A stretch of DNA of 64,000 nucleotides. Source: Cognatishimia sp. 1_MG-2023. GTDB taxonomy: Bacteria > Pseudomonadota > Alphaproteobacteria > Rhodobacterales > Rhodobacteraceae. Positions within the stretch are counted from its first letter, which is position 1. Every line of letters begins with the position of its first letter. Shown piece by piece: positions 8,869-17,521 of the stretch. The position numbers and the translations under genes are program-made. The stretch spans positions 124,001-188,000 of the forward strand of contig NZ_JAUORX010000003.1 of NCBI RefSeq assembly GCF_030548175.1. The letters run 5' to 3'. The notes under the pieces are model-generated. The model was not told the DNA's origin and made no database searches. It was given only the letters and a program-made list of their open reading frames with translations.

Positions 8869-9065
8869 TGGTTAACTCCCCTTCACTGAGTCTGCAGCCT
8901 ATGCGGTCGTGACGCGATGCAAAGGGCCAGTTTGACGGGCGCGATCAGCCCAGTTCGCACAGAATAGCATGTATTAGATGACGCAGAAGTGCGATTTGCG
9001 GTTTCCCATACGAGAGTCTGTCGCTACAAGGGCGCGGGTTTGACATCTGAATTTAAGGACCGAAC

Positions 9066-10361
9066 ATGGCCAATGTTGTCGTCGTAGGCGCCCAGTGGGG
9101 CGATGAGGGTAAAGGTAAGATTGTGGACTGGCTCAGCGAACGCGCTGATGTCATCGCGCGATTCCAAGGTGGGCACAACGCTGGCCACACGCTCGTCATC
9201 GACGGCAAAGTGTACAAGCTGCACGCGCTGCCATCTGGTGTTGTGCGCGGCGGCAAGCTGTCTGTCATTGGTAACGGCGTTGTTCTAGACCCGTGGCACC
9301 TGATGAAAGAAATCGCGACCGTGCGTGAGCAGGGCGTTGATATCTCACCAGAGACTTTGATGATCGCGGAAAACACACCGCTGATCCTGCCGATCCACGG
9401 CGAGTTGGATCGCGCCCGTGAAGAAGCTGCAAGCAAGGGCACCAAGATCGGCACAACCGGTCGCGGCATTGGCCCAGCATATGAAGATAAAGTTGGCCGT
9501 CGCGCTGTACGTGTCGCTGACCTCGCAGACGAAGCAACTTTGGAAGCGCGTGTTGATCGCGCGTTGCAGCACCACGATCCACTGCGCAAAGGTCTGGGCA
9601 TCGAAGCCGTTGACCGTGATGCCTTGGTTGCGAAGCTTAAAGAAATTGCTGCCGAAATCCTGCCGTTCGCAGCACCTGTCTGGAAAGTTCTGGCCGAAAA
9701 GCGCAAGTCCGGTAAGCGGATCTTGTTCGAAGGCGCGCAGGGCGCATTGCTGGACATCGACTTTGGCACATACCCATTTGTGACATCCTCTAACGTGATT
9801 GCCGGCCAAGCGGCGACAGGTGTCGGCGTTGGTCCGGGCTCTATCGATTACGTTCTGGGCATCGTCAAAGCCTACACAACACGTGTGGGCGAAGGCCCAT
9901 TCCCAACAGAACTCGACGATGCCGATGGCAACCGTCTGGGTGAGCGCGGCCATGAATTCGGCACAACAACCGGCCGGAAACGCCGCTGTGGTTGGTTTGA
10001 TGCCTGCCTTGTGCGTCAAACATGCGCCACATCAGGTATCACCGGTATCTCTCTGACAAAGCTGGATGTTTTGGACGGCTTTGAAACGCTGAAAATCTGC
10101 ACCGGCTACGAGCTGGACGGCGAGCGTTTGGATTACCTGCCAACAGCCGCCGATCAACAGGCGCGTTGCACACCGATCTACGAAGAGATGCCAGGCTGGA
10201 GCGAATCCACCGAAGGCGCGCGCAGCTGGAACGACCTGCCAGCGAATGCGATCAAATACGTCAAACGCGTCGAAGAACTGATTGAATGCCCAGTGGCCTT
10301 GCTGTCCACCTCGCCAGAGCGGGACGATACCATTCTGGTCACCGACCCGTTCGCGGATTGA
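9066..10361 (+). CDS. purA: Adenylosuccinate synthetase
   Basis: This 431-residue enzyme catalyses the GTP-dependent first step from IMP to AMP. The GTP-binding loop GDEGKGK is at residues 12-18, the catalytic GHNAGHT motif follows, and the switch region [13 protein letters not shown] and the loop [12 protein letters not shown] are present. Length and start ([17 protein letters not shown]) are typical. The DUF2842 gene follows after 4 nt, an arrangement commonly kept in Rhodobacteraceae. Confidence 0.98.
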   Translation: MANVVVVGAQWGDEGKGKIVDWLSERADVIARFQGGHNAGHTLVIDGKVYKLHALPSGVVRGGKLSVIGNGVVLDPWHLMKEIATVREQGVDISPETLMIAENTPLILPIHGELDRAREEAASKGTKIGTTGRGIGPAYEDKVGRRAVRVADLADEATLEARVDRALQHHDPLRKGLGIEAVDRDALVAKLKEIAAEILPFAAPVWKVLAEKRKSGKRILFEGAQGALLDIDFGTYPFVTSSNVIAGQAATGVGVGPGSIDYVLGIVKAYTTRVGEGPFPTELDDADGNRLGERGHEFGTTTGRKRRCGWFDACLVRQTCATSGITGISLTKLDVLDGFETLKICTGYELDGERLDYLPTAADQQARCTPIYEEMPGWSESTEGARSWNDLPANAIKYVKRVEELIECPVALLSTSPERDDTILVTDPFAD

Positions 10362-10365
10362 TCTG

Positions 10366-10617
10366 ATGGCTTTGTCCTACAAAGCCCGTCGCAGATGGGC
10401 CGCCTTTATCCTACTGGTGGGGCTGCCGATCTACATCATCCTAGCAACCGTGCTGGCCACCGCCGTGGTCGCATGGTTCGAACGCCCGGTGTTCCTGCTG
10501 CAACTGGCGATTTACATCGGATTGGGTGTGCTTTGGATTGTCCCATTCAAAGGTATTTTCCTAGGGGTCGGCCAAGCCGACCCGGATGCGCCGCCGGAAG
10601 ATGATAATTACAAATAA
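10366..10617 (+). CDS. DUF2842 small membrane protein
   Basis: This 83-residue protein has two transmembrane helices (about residues 12-33 and 41-60) after a basic N-terminus MALSYKARRRW, and ends in an acidic tail after GIGQADPD-like GVGQADPD. This matches DUF2842, found next to purA in related bacteria. The start at 10366 is preferred to an out-of-place upstream start inside purA. The function is unknown. A terminator follows. Confidence 0.88.
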   Translation: MALSYKARRRWAAFILLVGLPIYIILATVLATAVVAWFERPVFLLQLAIYIGLGVLWIVPFKGIFLGVGQADPDAPPEDDNYK

Positions 10618-10618
10618 A

Positions 10619-10651
10619 TAAAAACCGCGACCGAAGGGTGGCGGTTTTTTT
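10619..10651 (+). terminator. Intrinsic terminator of purA-DUF2842
   Basis: The stem AAAACCGCGACC / GGTGGCGGTTTT has one internal mismatch and a GAAG loop, followed by an uninterrupted T-run. It starts just after the DUF2842 stop codon. Confidence 0.85.
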
Positions 10652-10706
10652 GTTTTTGGGTGGGAGGTCCGCTATGTGGACGAACCCGCCGTTACCCTTA
10701 AGCAAC

Positions 10707-11087
10707 TCAATGGCTGCCGCTTAGGGTAGCCAGCCCATTTCTCAGTGTCGCAAGCCTTTCGAGGACAGCACTGCGCTTTTCGTCAAGTTCCGCTCTGAGT
10801 CGTTCTATATGTTCAAGCTTTTCGGTCAACTTCTCTATGCCGCCCTCACATGGGCCGGCTCCTTCGTCTGACAGACAAGCACTCATGGCGCGGATTTCTC
10901 GGGTCGAGAAACCCGTCGCGATAAAGTCGCGGATACGGCCTGCGCGTCGCAGGTCTGCCTCCTTGTAGCTGCGGTAGCCGTTCAGCGTTCGGCCAACCTC
11001 CAGCAAGCCTTCGTTTTCATAGTGGCGCAACATACGCTGCGTGATCCCCAGCCGTTCGGCCGCTTCTTTCGCCTGCATTTTCGTCAT
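10707..11087 (-). CDS. MerR-family transcriptional regulator
   Basis: This 126-residue regulator has an N-terminal winged helix-turn-helix (AAERLGITQRMLRHYENEGLL, residues 10-30), the typical GYRSY motif, and a C-terminal coiled coil (about residues 84-118). Two cysteines (C71 and C80) flank an acidic loop and could sense a metal, thiol or redox signal. It lies 90 nt downstream of the SDR gene on the same strand. The SDR promoter carries a MerR-type operator with a 19-nt spacer, so that gene is its likely target. Confidence 0.92.
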   Translation of the reverse strand: MTKMQAKEAAERLGITQRMLRHYENEGLLEVGRTLNGYRSYKEADLRRAGRIRDFIATGFSTREIRAMSACLSDEGAGPCEGGIEKLTEKLEHIERLRAELDEKRSAVLERLATLRNGLATLSGSH

Positions 11088-11177
11088 CCTCTACAAAGCC
11101 TGACCAACATGTAAATCGGGCAGATGTTTATCAAGAGGAACCGGGTGGTCAGAATTTACCACCCGGTTCACATGAGA

Positions 11178-11942
11178 TTAGGATCGCAAAGACCAGCCGC
11201 CATCAACGGTCAAAACCTGCCCAGTTAGCCATTCGTTTTCCGAACTGCCAAGGCGCAGAATCCATGGGGCGATGTCTGCGGTCACACCGCGACGGCCCAG
11301 CGGCACCTGTGCGGCCTCTTGCGCTTCAATCTGTTCGGCCATCTCTGCGGGCAGGCCCATCATGCCTGTCAACGCGTTGGTTTTCACAGGTCCGGGCGCA
11401 ACAGCATTAACCCGAATGCCGTCACCCGCCAATTCGACAGCCCAAGATTTTGTCAGATGCTCCAAAGCGGCTTTGGTGGCGGCGTAATGCGCCAACATCG
11501 GTGCTGCGTTTTGGGACACAGCGGTTCCAATATTCACGATTGCGCCTTTGCTTTCACGCAAAGCAGCACGTGCGGTCTTTACCAATAGCGAAGGCGCGAC
11601 AATGTTCACCGCAGACATATTTGCAATAACCTCAGCATCATAGGCATCTACGGGCGAGGGCTGACCAGCACCGGCATTGTTGATGATCAAATCAATGCGC
11701 CCCCATTCAGACATAGCAGTGTCAACGATCTGCGCTGCGCCAGTCATGTCGGAACTGTCCATTTGCAGCGCTTTGATATTGTCATTTGTGGCAGCGACTT
11801 CCGCCAGTTTGTCTGCATTGCGCCCTGTGATCAGAACGTTTGCACCGCGTTCTGCAAGCTCGGTCGCGGTCGCTTGACCAATGCCAGAGCTGCCACCAGT
11901 AACAATTGCGACTTTGCCGTGCCATGCATCATCATTTTTCAT
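11178..11942 (-). CDS. Short-chain dehydrogenase/reductase (SDR)
   Basis: This 254-residue NAD(P)-dependent oxidoreductase has the cofactor loop GGSSGIGQ near residue 17, NNAG, the catalytic YxxxK as YAATK, and the C-terminal signature GQVLTVDGGW. Substrate is not predictable. The start at 11942 is supported by GGAGA 9-13 nt upstream. A longer frame to 12086 would cross the promoter described here. The MerR regulator follows downstream. Confidence 0.93.
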   Translation of the reverse strand: MKNDDAWHGKVAIVTGGSSGIGQATATELAERGANVLITGRNADKLAEVAATNDNIKALQMDSSDMTGAAQIVDTAMSEWGRIDLIINNAGAGQPSPVDAYDAEVIANMSAVNIVAPSLLVKTARAALRESKGAIVNIGTAVSQNAAPMLAHYAATKAALEHLTKSWAVELAGDGIRVNAVAPGPVKTNALTGMMGLPAEMAEQIEAQEAAQVPLGRRGVTADIAPWILRLGSSENEWLTGQVLTVDGGWSLRS

Positions 11943-11991
11943 TTCGCTTAGTCTCCTATCTGCGAATCTTTCGAGGTTGATAGGGGGCAGG

Positions 11992-12024
11992 CTTAGAGCT
12001 TTGACACTAACGTCAGGGTCAAAG
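11992..12024 (-). promoter_or_regulatory. MerR-type promoter/operator of the SDR gene
   Basis: On the minus strand TTGACC (plus 12017-12022) and TCTAAG (plus 11992-11997) are separated by 19 nt, the long spacer characteristic of MerR-controlled promoters. The spacer and -35 box carry a dyad with perfect 7-bp arms CTTTGAC and GTCAAAG (11999-12024) and a partly symmetric centre. The site is 50 nt upstream of the SDR start. Confidence 0.75.
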
Positions 12025-12115
12025 ACTTTTTGTCGTTTGTGGGGAGTTCTGTTGCGCACCAGATTGCGGCTTCGCGATGTGGCCAAGATTGTTTGCGTAG
12101 AAGCCTAGACCGTAA

Positions 12116-12148
12116 ACAAAAAAGCCGCCGCAAGATGCGACGGCTTTT
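12116..12148 (-). terminator. Intrinsic terminator of the acidic protein gene
   Basis: AAAAGCCG...CGGCTTTT with an inner CGCA/TGCG pair and an AGA loop lies 19 nt past the stop of the 12167-13933 gene. The single C·A mismatch is a U·G wobble in the minus-strand RNA. An A-run gives the U-tract. Confidence 0.8.
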
Positions 12149-12166
12149 CTATTACTTTTCCAACCC

Positions 12167-13933
12167 TTAGCCCGCTGCGCGGTCGCCGGGTTTGAAGTTG
12201 ATGCTTTCGGAAACGGTGAAGCGTCCGCCAGCGATCTTTTCGATTTTCTTGTCACGCAGTAGCTGACCAAAGCTGCGCAGGCCTGCTTCGCGTTCAAAGC
12301 GTTCGTCGCCCACTTGATACGCCAAGCGCATCAACATCGGACGAGAGAAACGATTGCGGCCTTCGACGAAGGTCAGATAAGACGCCGCTGCTTCTAGAAC
12401 GTCTGGAAGCTGTGTCGCGCCCATGTTTTCTGCGAATTCAACGAAATCTGATGCGCCTTCGTTGGCTTCCACAGCAGTGACGTCTTCAACAGACACACGA
12501 CGCGGACGTACCGCTGATTGATCATGCTCAGCAGGGCCATCAATACGCTGTGCGGCCACCAATTTCAGCGGTGTCGCGCCACGGTCTTTCCTGTCGCCAT
12601 CTGTGTGACCCGGACGAACGGCATCGGCAAGATCATCACGGTATGCGCCGGACTGATCCGGTTTTTCCATTGATGCGCCTGCGTCTTTTTCCGCTTTCGT
12701 TGCTGCAACGGCTGCACGCAAATGTGCGATGGCGCTGCGACGGCGGTTGCCTTCAGGCTCGTCTAGTTTGGTGTTGGCTTCGTCGATCAAACGATCCATC
12801 GCTGCTTCTTCTGGCACTTGCTCTTCCAATGCGGCACGACGGGCGCGGCGCGGGCGAACAGGTTTCACAGGCTTGGCATCTTCTGGGATCGGTGATGCGG
12901 CTGGTTCCATTTCTGGCTCAACATCCGCCAAAGCCGCCATCAGGTCAGCCTCGACATCATCTGTAGGCGTATTAACAGGCGCAGCTTTCGTGACAGGCGC
13001 GTCTTCTACAGCTTCTGGCGCGTCATCTTCTTCAAGCAGGCCATCGGCAATTGCATCTTCAAACTCTGTGCGCTTCATACGAATGACGCGGGCACGTGGT
13101 TTTGGTGCGACAGCAACAGGCTCGTCGATTTCAACATCAGCGTCGTCAAAATCATCTTCGTCAATTTCAACGGCCAGGCTGTCTTCGAAAGAGCCGGTGT
13201 CAAACGTGTCGTCGATGGCCTCTGCGGTGACTTCAGTGATCTCTTCTTCGACCTCTTGAGTGGCCTCCATCATCATGTCATCGGCATGCTGATCTTCGAT
13301 AAAATCGTCTTCGTCGTTGTCTTGTGTTTCAACACGAGACACAACAGCACGGATGCGGCGCAGCTTGGCGGCGATGCTGTCTTCGACATCATTCTGAACA
13401 GGTTCAGCAATTTCTAGCGTGTCATCTGCTGCGGAAAGTGAATCATATGCGTCACCAAAGAGGTTATCAGTATCCTCTTCTTCGTCGTCATAATCGTCTT
13501 CGATCGCGGCTTCTACAACAGGCGCTTCTTCAACGACTGGTTCAGCCATTGGGGCAACCACCTCTTCGGCGATGACTTCAGACTCAGCAACAGGAGCCTC
13601 AGCTTCGATTGGTGCTTCGATCTCTGCAACGTCTTCTTGAACAGGGGCTTCTGCGGGGGCAGCTACCTCTGCGGCGGCTGGGGCCGCGCTTAAGACAATG
13701 GAACCCGATTCAAGACGGGTCTCAACGCGGCGCTCAATCTCGCGTTCAGCGATACGGCTCAGCATTTCTGCGTCTGGGGTTGGTGGCTCTGCACCAAAGT
13801 ACCGGTCGTCTGCGGCCAGATCACGGAAATATTCCGCAATTGCTTTCATGGTGTCGAAAGACTCGTCGAAACCCTCTAGGGTACACGAGAATGTCCCATA
13901 CGATACCGTCAGAACTTTGTTATTGGTAACCAT
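12167..13933 (-). CDS. Large acidic protein with conserved ends and a disordered centre, unknown function
   Basis: This 588-residue protein has three visible zones. Residues 1-75 are well structured (VLTVSYGTFSCTLEGFDESF, then MKAIAEYFRDLAADDRYFGAEPP). Residues ~85-490 are highly acidic and Ala/Pro/Glu-rich with runs such as EDDYDDEEEDTDN and a basic RPRRARRA patch. The last ~90 residues are again globular (FVEFAENMGA, SRPMLMRLAYQVGDERF, ending KPGDRAAG). I recall such proteins from Rhodobacteraceae, sometimes labelled CheA, but no histidine kinase motif is present. The start is the ATG at 13933 with AAGGAA upstream. An extension to 13960 would need TTG. Confidence 0.85.
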   Translation of the reverse strand: MVTNNKVLTVSYGTFSCTLEGFDESFDTMKAIAEYFRDLAADDRYFGAEPPTPDAEMLSRIAEREIERRVETRLESGSIVLSAAPAAAEVAAPAEAPVQEDVAEIEAPIEAEAPVAESEVIAEEVVAPMAEPVVEEAPVVEAAIEDDYDDEEEDTDNLFGDAYDSLSAADDTLEIAEPVQNDVEDSIAAKLRRIRAVVSRVETQDNDEDDFIEDQHADDMMMEATQEVEEEITEVTAEAIDDTFDTGSFEDSLAVEIDEDDFDDADVEIDEPVAVAPKPRARVIRMKRTEFEDAIADGLLEEDDAPEAVEDAPVTKAAPVNTPTDDVEADLMAALADVEPEMEPAASPIPEDAKPVKPVRPRRARRAALEEQVPEEAAMDRLIDEANTKLDEPEGNRRRSAIAHLRAAVAATKAEKDAGASMEKPDQSGAYRDDLADAVRPGHTDGDRKDRGATPLKLVAAQRIDGPAEHDQSAVRPRRVSVEDVTAVEANEGASDFVEFAENMGATQLPDVLEAAASYLTFVEGRNRFSRPMLMRLAYQVGDERFEREAGLRSFGQLLRDKKIEKIAGGRFTVSESINFKPGDRAAG

Positions 13934-14079
13934 TGGATTCGGTTCCTTTGCACTACTCAAGCCCTGTTTACCATGTGGAGGGTGGCCAAACGTGACCGAT
14001 TCTGTGCCATTGAGCGTATCATTTTGGGGCTAAAATGAGGCAGACTTCCTTAAGAGTTGCTTCAAAATAGGGGAAAGCA

Positions 14080-14754
14080 GTGATTGTTCGCAATACTGAA
14101 ATCGTAACGCTAGTAGGTGCCGGCATGGCCACCAAGGCGGAAATCACGCGCTGTTTGGCGATCGGTCCACGGCTGGTTGCGGCAGATGGCGGTGCGGCGC
14201 ATTGCCTGAACGCAGACCTTTTACCCGACGCCGTGATCGGAGACATGGACAGCCTAGAGACCGCCATCGCCCGCGGCATCCCCGAAAACCGGGTGCATAC
14301 GATAGCGGAACAAGACAGCACCGACTTTGACAAAGCGCTGCGTAACATCGAGGCACCTTTGGTCCTAGGCGTCGGCTTCACCGGCGCGCGGATGGACCAC
14401 CAACTGGCTTGCTATAACGTGCTGGTACGACGCCCAGAACGGCGGTGCATCCTGCTCAGTGACACAGACATCGCCTTTCTTGCGCCCCCGCGATTGGCAA
14501 TGCCCCTTGCCGAAGGCACGCGCGTGTCGCTCTTTCCCATGGGCTTGGTCGAAGGCGCATCTGATGGCCTGCGTTGGCCCATCAGCGGTTTAACCTTCAC
14601 TCCAGATGGCCGCATTGGCACATCAAACGAGGCGACAGGCCCATTAGACCTGACCATGACTGCGCCCAAAATGCTGGTGATCTTGCCTAAGGCTGAGCTG
14701 GAGAATGCGGCGTCGGCACTGCGCGCAACGACCGGTGCGTGGCCCGCTCTCTAA
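14080..14754 (+). CDS. Thiamine pyrophosphokinase
   Basis: This 224-residue enzyme transfers pyrophosphate from ATP to thiamine to make thiamine pyrophosphate. Family motifs are VAADGGA (residues 33-39), IGDMDS (53-58) and the catalytic EQDSTDFDKAL (76-86). The start codon is GTG, with AGGGGAAA just upstream. The last 68 nt overlap the convergent EamA transporter gene, a long overlap for a real gene pair. Both frames carry conserved sequence up to their ends. Confidence 0.93.
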   Translation: MIVRNTEIVTLVGAGMATKAEITRCLAIGPRLVAADGGAAHCLNADLLPDAVIGDMDSLETAIARGIPENRVHTIAEQDSTDFDKALRNIEAPLVLGVGFTGARMDHQLACYNVLVRRPERRCILLSDTDIAFLAPPRLAMPLAEGTRVSLFPMGLVEGASDGLRWPISGLTFTPDGRIGTSNEATGPLDLTMTAPKMLVILPKAELENAASALRATTGAWPAL

Positions 14755-15619
14755 AGATAATGTACAGCCCAGCGGCCATGGTGATGCATATTCCTAGCGC
14801 CGCCAATCCGTTGGGCAAATCGCCAAACACGATAAATCCCACCAAGGTGGTGATCGGGATCTCTATATAGGTCAGCGGTGCCAAAGTCGCTGATGGCGCA
14901 AACCGCAAGGACCATGTCATCAATAGATGCGCGACGGTTCCCAAGGCACCCGCCGCCAGCATTAACCAAAATGCCTGACCCTGCGGGATGGCAAAGGCGA
15001 CACCGTCCCACCCCAAAGTGCCACCGATCAACAGGATCGGCAGCAGAACCGCGCTGGCCATGCCGCCGCTGATCATCTGAATGGCAATCGGGTCCATCTC
15101 TTGGGCGATCTGCCGACCCACCAGCATAAACAAAGCAAAGGCCATCGCGGCCCCAAGCGGCCAAAGGGCGGCCATACCAACAACTGCGAAACTGGGTTGA
15201 ATCACCAGCAGTGTTCCCGAAAACCCGACGGCGCAGGCGATGATGCGATGTTTGCCAACAACCTCGTTCAGGAACAGCTTTCCAAGCATCAATTGGATAA
15301 AGGGCATCACAAAGGCAATGGCGATAGCATCAGCCAACGGCAAATACCGCAGCGCCATAAAGACCGATCCAAGCCCCACAAAATGAAACAGCGACCGCAA
15401 CAGGATCAATCCCAATTGCCGTGGCGTGGGACGCAAGGGCTGCTTAGATCCCAACACAATCGGCGCCAAAAACGCGGCCTGCAGGAAAAAGCGATAAAAC
15501 GAAAACAGCATCACCGGGATCAGCGGACCCAACAGCTTTACAATCGCATCCCCGATGGGGGCGATCATGCTAAAGCCAAGCATCAATAGAATGCCAAGAT
15601 AGGTGCGGTCCTGTGTCAT
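14687..15619 (-). CDS. EamA/DMT-family transporter
   Basis: This 310-residue inner-membrane protein has ten predicted hydrophobic helices in two five-helix EamA repeats, starting GILLMLGFSMIAPIGDAIVK and with a second repeat beginning near residue 150. The substrate is unknown; such carriers export metabolites. Its C-terminal ~20 residues are polar and overlap the convergent thiamine pyrophosphokinase gene. The AraC gene is 40 nt upstream on the same strand. Confidence 0.9.
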   Translation of the reverse strand: MTQDRTYLGILLMLGFSMIAPIGDAIVKLLGPLIPVMLFSFYRFFLQAAFLAPIVLGSKQPLRPTPRQLGLILLRSLFHFVGLGSVFMALRYLPLADAIAIAFVMPFIQLMLGKLFLNEVVGKHRIIACAVGFSGTLLVIQPSFAVVGMAALWPLGAAMAFALFMLVGRQIAQEMDPIAIQMISGGMASAVLLPILLIGGTLGWDGVAFAIPQGQAFWLMLAAGALGTVAHLLMTWSLRFAPSATLAPLTYIEIPITTLVGFIVFGDLPNGLAALGICITMAAGLYIIFRERATHRSLRAVPTPHSPAQP

Positions 15620-15659
15620 AAGCGGACGCTAGGCGCGTGCTGCTATATTGGCAAGGCCA

Positions 15660-16412
15660 CTAACTCGTGAAACTGGCGCGATACTCGGTTGGCGACATCT
15701 GCATTTGCTGCCGAAACGCCGCGTTAAAGCCGGATAGGGATCCGTAGCCTACGGACATCGCAATCTCGGTGACCTGCGCGTCAGTGGTCGCCAGCGCCTC
15801 GACTGCATTCATAATTCGAATTTGCCGCAAGACTTCGCGCCAAGTCATGCCCATCTCATCCGCAAACCTACGCGCCAGGGCGCGGGGGGATTGGTTCGTC
15901 TGTTTGGCAATCACTTCAAACGTAGGGGCGGCGGGAGCCAGCTCTTCTGTTAGGGCCACTGCCTTGCGCAATGCCTCTGATTTGGGCGAGGGCAAGACGC
16001 ATTTGCTTGGCGTCATGGCCAAACGCTGCACAACATCGGCCAATGTCCTGAATATACGCTCAGAAAAGGGCGAAAGCGGCCCGCTTTCAGCCCCCCAATC
16101 CCGACACTCTCGCACCAGCTCGCGGGCAAGGGGCGACATGTCAAACACCGTCAGCACGTTTTCCGGCTCTTCCATAAACTGTGTTGAAAACAGAACCGAG
16201 GCAGAGGTCAGCCGCGACAAGACTGTAATGTTGATCGGATGATCCGCCTTGATCAAGGCAGCCCGCGCCGGTGGCAATGTCCACCTTTGGCCCCCAGCTT
16301 CTAACCGCAACGTGCCTTCAAGCGCATATAGCAGATAATGACGATCCACTTGAAACTGCGATGCGGGTGCAGGTTCAAAGCTGCGATGAAAACAATAAGC
16401 GTCTGGCTGCAT
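15660..16412 (-). CDS. AraC-family transcriptional regulator
   Basis: This 250-residue protein has an N-terminal cupin-like sensor half (YLLYALEGTLRLEAGGQRWTL) and a C-terminal double helix-turn-helix with FEVIAKQTNQSPRALARRF and the signature IAMSVGYGSLSGFNAAFRQQ followed by MSPTEYR. It follows the monooxygenase gene by 4 nt and is probably the last gene of a three-gene unit with the methyltransferase. It may also act on the adjacent EamA gene. The ligand is unknown. Confidence 0.92.
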   Translation of the reverse strand: MQPDAYCFHRSFEPAPASQFQVDRHYLLYALEGTLRLEAGGQRWTLPPARAALIKADHPINITVLSRLTSASVLFSTQFMEEPENVLTVFDMSPLARELVRECRDWGAESGPLSPFSERIFRTLADVVQRLAMTPSKCVLPSPKSEALRKAVALTEELAPAAPTFEVIAKQTNQSPRALARRFADEMGMTWREVLRQIRIMNAVEALATTDAQVTEIAMSVGYGSLSGFNAAFRQQMQMSPTEYRASFTS

Positions 16413-16416
16413 GGTT

Positions 16417-16719
16417 TTAGTTTAGGGCCTCGATCAAACTTGCGTCAAACCGTTTACTCACAGGCGGGGCCGTCATGACGGGGCGCAGGGTCTGACCAAC
16501 TTTGGCAAATGCATCCGACTCTGTGTAGGCAGCAAAAGCCTCGGCGCTGTCCCATTCATGCAAAACACCCAATCTGGTGTGGTTTGTAGGATCAACAAAC
16601 GGGATAAAGGCAATGCACCCTTGCATCCTGCGCACGGCGTCGCATTCGTCTAACAAGGTTTGCAAGGCTGCGGCGCGATCTGTGGCGGCGACTTGGAACA
16701 TAACGTGAGCAATAAGCAT
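16417..16719 (-). CDS. Antibiotic biosynthesis monooxygenase (ABM)-family protein
   Basis: This 100-residue protein has the ferredoxin-like ABM fold: it starts MLIAHVMFQVAATDRAAAL, and carries the HEWDSAEAFAAYTESDAF block that forms the dimer interface. Family members are cofactor-free quinol oxygenases or simple stress-response dimers, so the activity is not fixed. The start at 16719 removes a spurious 61-residue extension that lies inside the methyltransferase gene. It sits between the methyltransferase (11 nt) and AraC (4 nt) genes. Confidence 0.85.
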   Translation of the reverse strand: MLIAHVMFQVAATDRAAALQTLLDECDAVRRMQGCIAFIPFVDPTNHTRLGVLHEWDSAEAFAAYTESDAFAKVGQTLRPVMTAPPVSKRFDASLIEALN

Positions 16720-16730
16720 ATGAGTGCTTT

Positions 16731-17333
16731 CTAATGTTGAGGTTTCTGAAAGATGTAGCCAAGGCTGGTACGCTTTGGTGGGCCAGAGCGAAACGCATGG
16801 GTTCGGATCACCTGCAACCCCGCACGTTCGGCAAAATGACAGACAGTTTCGGCGCTGTACCAGCGATGACGGAACCGCAGCCAAATTGGCCAATTGCACC
16901 AATGTGGTTTCGAGACGACCATGAACAATTGCCCACCCGGTTTCAGCCGTAGGGCAAGGCCGCGCATGGCCTCGAAAGGATCGGCGAAATGTTCGATAAC
17001 ATGCGAGGCCAAGATGGCGTCATACTGCGCGTCGCATGACAAATCATCCAATCCGCACTTTAAAAGCGTAGGGGCATACCCAGCTTCTGCAAATTGCGCG
17101 GCAGCATGGTTTAGCATCGCGGCACTGGGATCAAGCAACGTCAAATCCGTGCTCCCCCCGGCCGCAACCCAAGACAGCGCGAAATCCCCGCTACCGGTTC
17201 CAACATCTAGGACGGGTCCAGACGTTATCGCAGACCGTTTCAGGAAGCCGATATAAGCATCCGTATATCCAAGACGGCGGGCCTTTTTGCTCCATGTCGG
17301 CGCAGCGTGTTCGTATCGGGTCAAAGTGTTCAT
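16731..17333 (-). CDS. Class I SAM-dependent methyltransferase
   Basis: This 200-residue protein has the S-adenosylmethionine loop VLDVGTGSGDFAL (residues 41-53), motif II LTLLDPSAAM, and ASHVIEHFADPFEAM, with a small acceptor-side region LRFRHRWYSAETV near the C-terminus. It belongs to the methyltransferase type 11/25 group. The substrate is unknown. It begins an apparent operon with the ABM and AraC genes. A 43-bp palindromic element lies 92 nt upstream of its start. Confidence 0.88.
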   Translation of the reverse strand: MNTLTRYEHAAPTWSKKARRLGYTDAYIGFLKRSAITSGPVLDVGTGSGDFALSWVAAGGSTDLTLLDPSAAMLNHAAAQFAEAGYAPTLLKCGLDDLSCDAQYDAILASHVIEHFADPFEAMRGLALRLKPGGQLFMVVSKPHWCNWPIWLRFRHRWYSAETVCHFAERAGLQVIRTHAFRSGPPKRTSLGYIFQKPQH

Positions 17334-17424
17334 GAGGCGAGGGTAGAGCGGACCACAGCGGCGGGCTTCCGTCGGTGTGCCAAGTTTGGCCGCCTATCTG
17401 CCAAATCGCCCAGAACCGGAAAAT

Positions 17425-17467
17425 GAATCGTACGTTTCAACCCGTGAATCGTACGAATTTCCACATT
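17425..17467. repeat. 43-bp palindromic dispersed element, copy 1
   Basis: The element starts GAATCGTACGTTTCA, has arms TCGTACGTTTCA / TGAATCGTACGA with one mismatch and a 5-nt spacer, and ends CGTACGAATTTCCACATT. Copy 2 at 54710-54752 matches at 39 of 43 positions. Here it lies upstream of the methyltransferase gene and downstream of the STAS-like gene. Confidence 0.85.
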
Positions 17468-17521
17468 AACCAGATGTTCGGTATCCGTGCGCAGGACGCG
17501 CAACCGTTTCGTCGCGAAACC

